From assembly GCA_021805585.1 (NCBI GenBank), contig JAJZEY010000008.1, forward strand, positions 1-7,140: 7,140 bases of DNA, given 5' to 3'. Every line of letters begins with the position of its first letter. Within the stretch, counting starts at the first letter, position 1. The notes under the pieces are model-generated. The model was not told where the DNA came from. It searched no databases and saw only the letters and a list, made by a program, of their open reading frames with translations. Both the position numbers and the translations under genes were made by a program. Positions 6,744 to 7,140 of this stretch are shown here, piece by piece. The stretch comes from Planctomycetota bacterium (GTDB lineage Bacteria > Planctomycetota > Phycisphaerae > WQYP01).

Positions 6744-6760
6744 TGTTACAATTTTGTACA
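6744..6760. promoter_or_regulatory. Candidate operator dyad upstream of moaA
   Basis: TACAA (6747-6751) and TTGTA (6754-6758) are inverted around two bases. The outer TG (6744-6745) and CA (6759-6760) extend the symmetry, with one extra T on the left. The AT-rich dyad stands out from GC-rich surroundings and overlaps the only -10-like box, about 30 bases before the moaA start. It could be a transcription-factor site, but the factor is not identifiable. Confidence 0.35.
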
Positions 6761-6777
6761 TCAGGAGTCCCGCGGGT

Positions 6778-6784
6778 AAAGGAG
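6778..6784 (+). promoter_or_regulatory. Ribosome binding site that sets the moaA start
   Basis: AAAGGAG, a near-ideal Shine-Dalgarno sequence, ends five bases before the in-frame TTG at 6790. The same GGAGTCC heptamer also occurs at 6764-6770, but no start codon is suitably placed after that copy. Confidence 0.75.
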
Positions 6785-6789
6785 TCCAT

Positions 6790-7140
6790 TTGCTGCATGA
6801 GAGTTCAAACCGGCGGATTCGCTATCTGCGCCTGTCTTTGACCCAGGCATGCCAGATGCGGTGCGTCTATTGCCGGCCCGATTTTCATACCAATGCCAAC
6901 GCCTACGACCTGACGCCCGTTGAACTGGAACGACTGGTGAAGCACCTGGTGGACCGCCATGGTGTGCGAAAAGTCCGCCTGACCGGTGGCGACCCGACGG
7001 CAAGACCCGAATTGCTGGAAATTATTTCGCGAATCGCCCGCCTGTCAACACCGGAAAATCAGAGGCTGGAACTGGGCATGACCACCAACGGCCTATCGCT
7101 GGCCAGCCGCGCACGCGATTATGCCACAGCCGGGCTTCAG
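6790..7140 (+). CDS. moaA: GTP 3',8-cyclase MoaA, N-terminal part (cut by window end)
   Basis: MoaA is a radical-SAM enzyme that converts GTP to 3',8-cyclo-GTP, the first step of molybdopterin synthesis. The visible 117 residues read without a stop and carry the family signature: NRRIRYLRLSL, then the radical-SAM cluster motif C21-x3-C25-x2-C28 in TQACQMRCVYCRP, then VRLTGGDPTARPEL and MTTNG. The SAM-binding motif is GGDP rather than the common GGEP, a conservative change. The C-terminal half, with the second cluster and the GTP-binding tail, lies beyond the window, so the alternative of a MoaA-like paralogue cannot be fully excluded. No ATG exists in this frame upstream of the motif. TTG at 6790 is chosen because AAAGGAG lies five bases before it; CTG at 6793 is a less likely alternative. 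Its position after nasA fits supply of cofactor to that enzyme. Confidence 0.88.
   Translation, partial: MLHESSNRRIRYLRLSLTQACQMRCVYCRPDFHTNANAYDLTPVELERLVKHLVDRHGVRKVRLTGGDPTARPELLEIISRIARLSTPENQRLELGMTTNGLSLASRARDYATAGLQ

Larger units (their letters stand above)
6646..6789 (+). promoter_or_regulatory. nasA-moaA intergenic region
   Basis: The 144 bases hold no gene. The first part is GC-rich and has no T-tailed hairpin, so I see no intrinsic terminator for nasA. The second part turns AT-rich around 6740-6760, where a dyad and a TACAAT box (6747-6752, one base from the -10 consensus) occur. No matching -35 lies 16-18 bases upstream. Transcription of moaA may start here or run through from nasA; the sequence does not decide. 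Confidence 0.4.

Noticed and set aside
6746..6759. NtcA-like site (GTA-N8-TAC) before moaA
   Set aside because: The sequence is TTA-N8-TAC, one mismatch in six defined bases. NtcA is cyanobacterial and nothing else here points to that phylum.

Overview
The window holds a compact plus-strand gene cluster for assimilatory nitrate and nitrite reduction with NAD(P)H as donor, followed by the start of a molybdenum-cofactor gene. In order: a 107-base leader; nirB (nitrite reductase large subunit); nirD (Rieske-type small subunit); an unusually long nasA whose product joins the nitrate reductase catalytic chain to its own FAD/NAD(P)H reductase and a BFD-type [2Fe-2S] domain; and the first 117 codons of moaA, cut by the window edge. 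Nothing on the minus strand is convincing; the long minus-strand open frames lie opposite real genes.

The genes form one pathway. NasA needs a Mo-bisMGD cofactor and a [4Fe-4S] cluster and reduces nitrate to nitrite with two electrons. NirB/NirD, with FAD, [2Fe-2S], [4Fe-4S]-sirohaem and a Rieske cluster, reduces nitrite to ammonium with six electrons. MoaA performs the first step of molybdopterin synthesis, the cofactor NasA needs. No nitrate transporter or regulator is visible here; they may lie outside the window. The gaps (67 bases nirB-nirD, 6 bases nirD-nasA) suggest one transcript for the first three genes. The 144-base gap before moaA has an AT-rich dyad and could hold a separate promoter.

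The source is a bacterium with GC-rich DNA (high fifties to about 60% by eye), clear Shine-Dalgarno sites, and ATG, GTG and TTG starts. The genes alone do not fix a phylum. A PVC-group bacterium (Planctomycetota or Verrucomicrobiota) is a guess from general protein style and should be treated as weak.

Most of the window is recognisable metabolism and I do not see an undescribed defence, mobile or signalling system. The points most worth a second look are the single-chain nitrate reductase, the structured and repeat-rich nirB leader, an eight-G tract inside nasA, and the dyad upstream of moaA.
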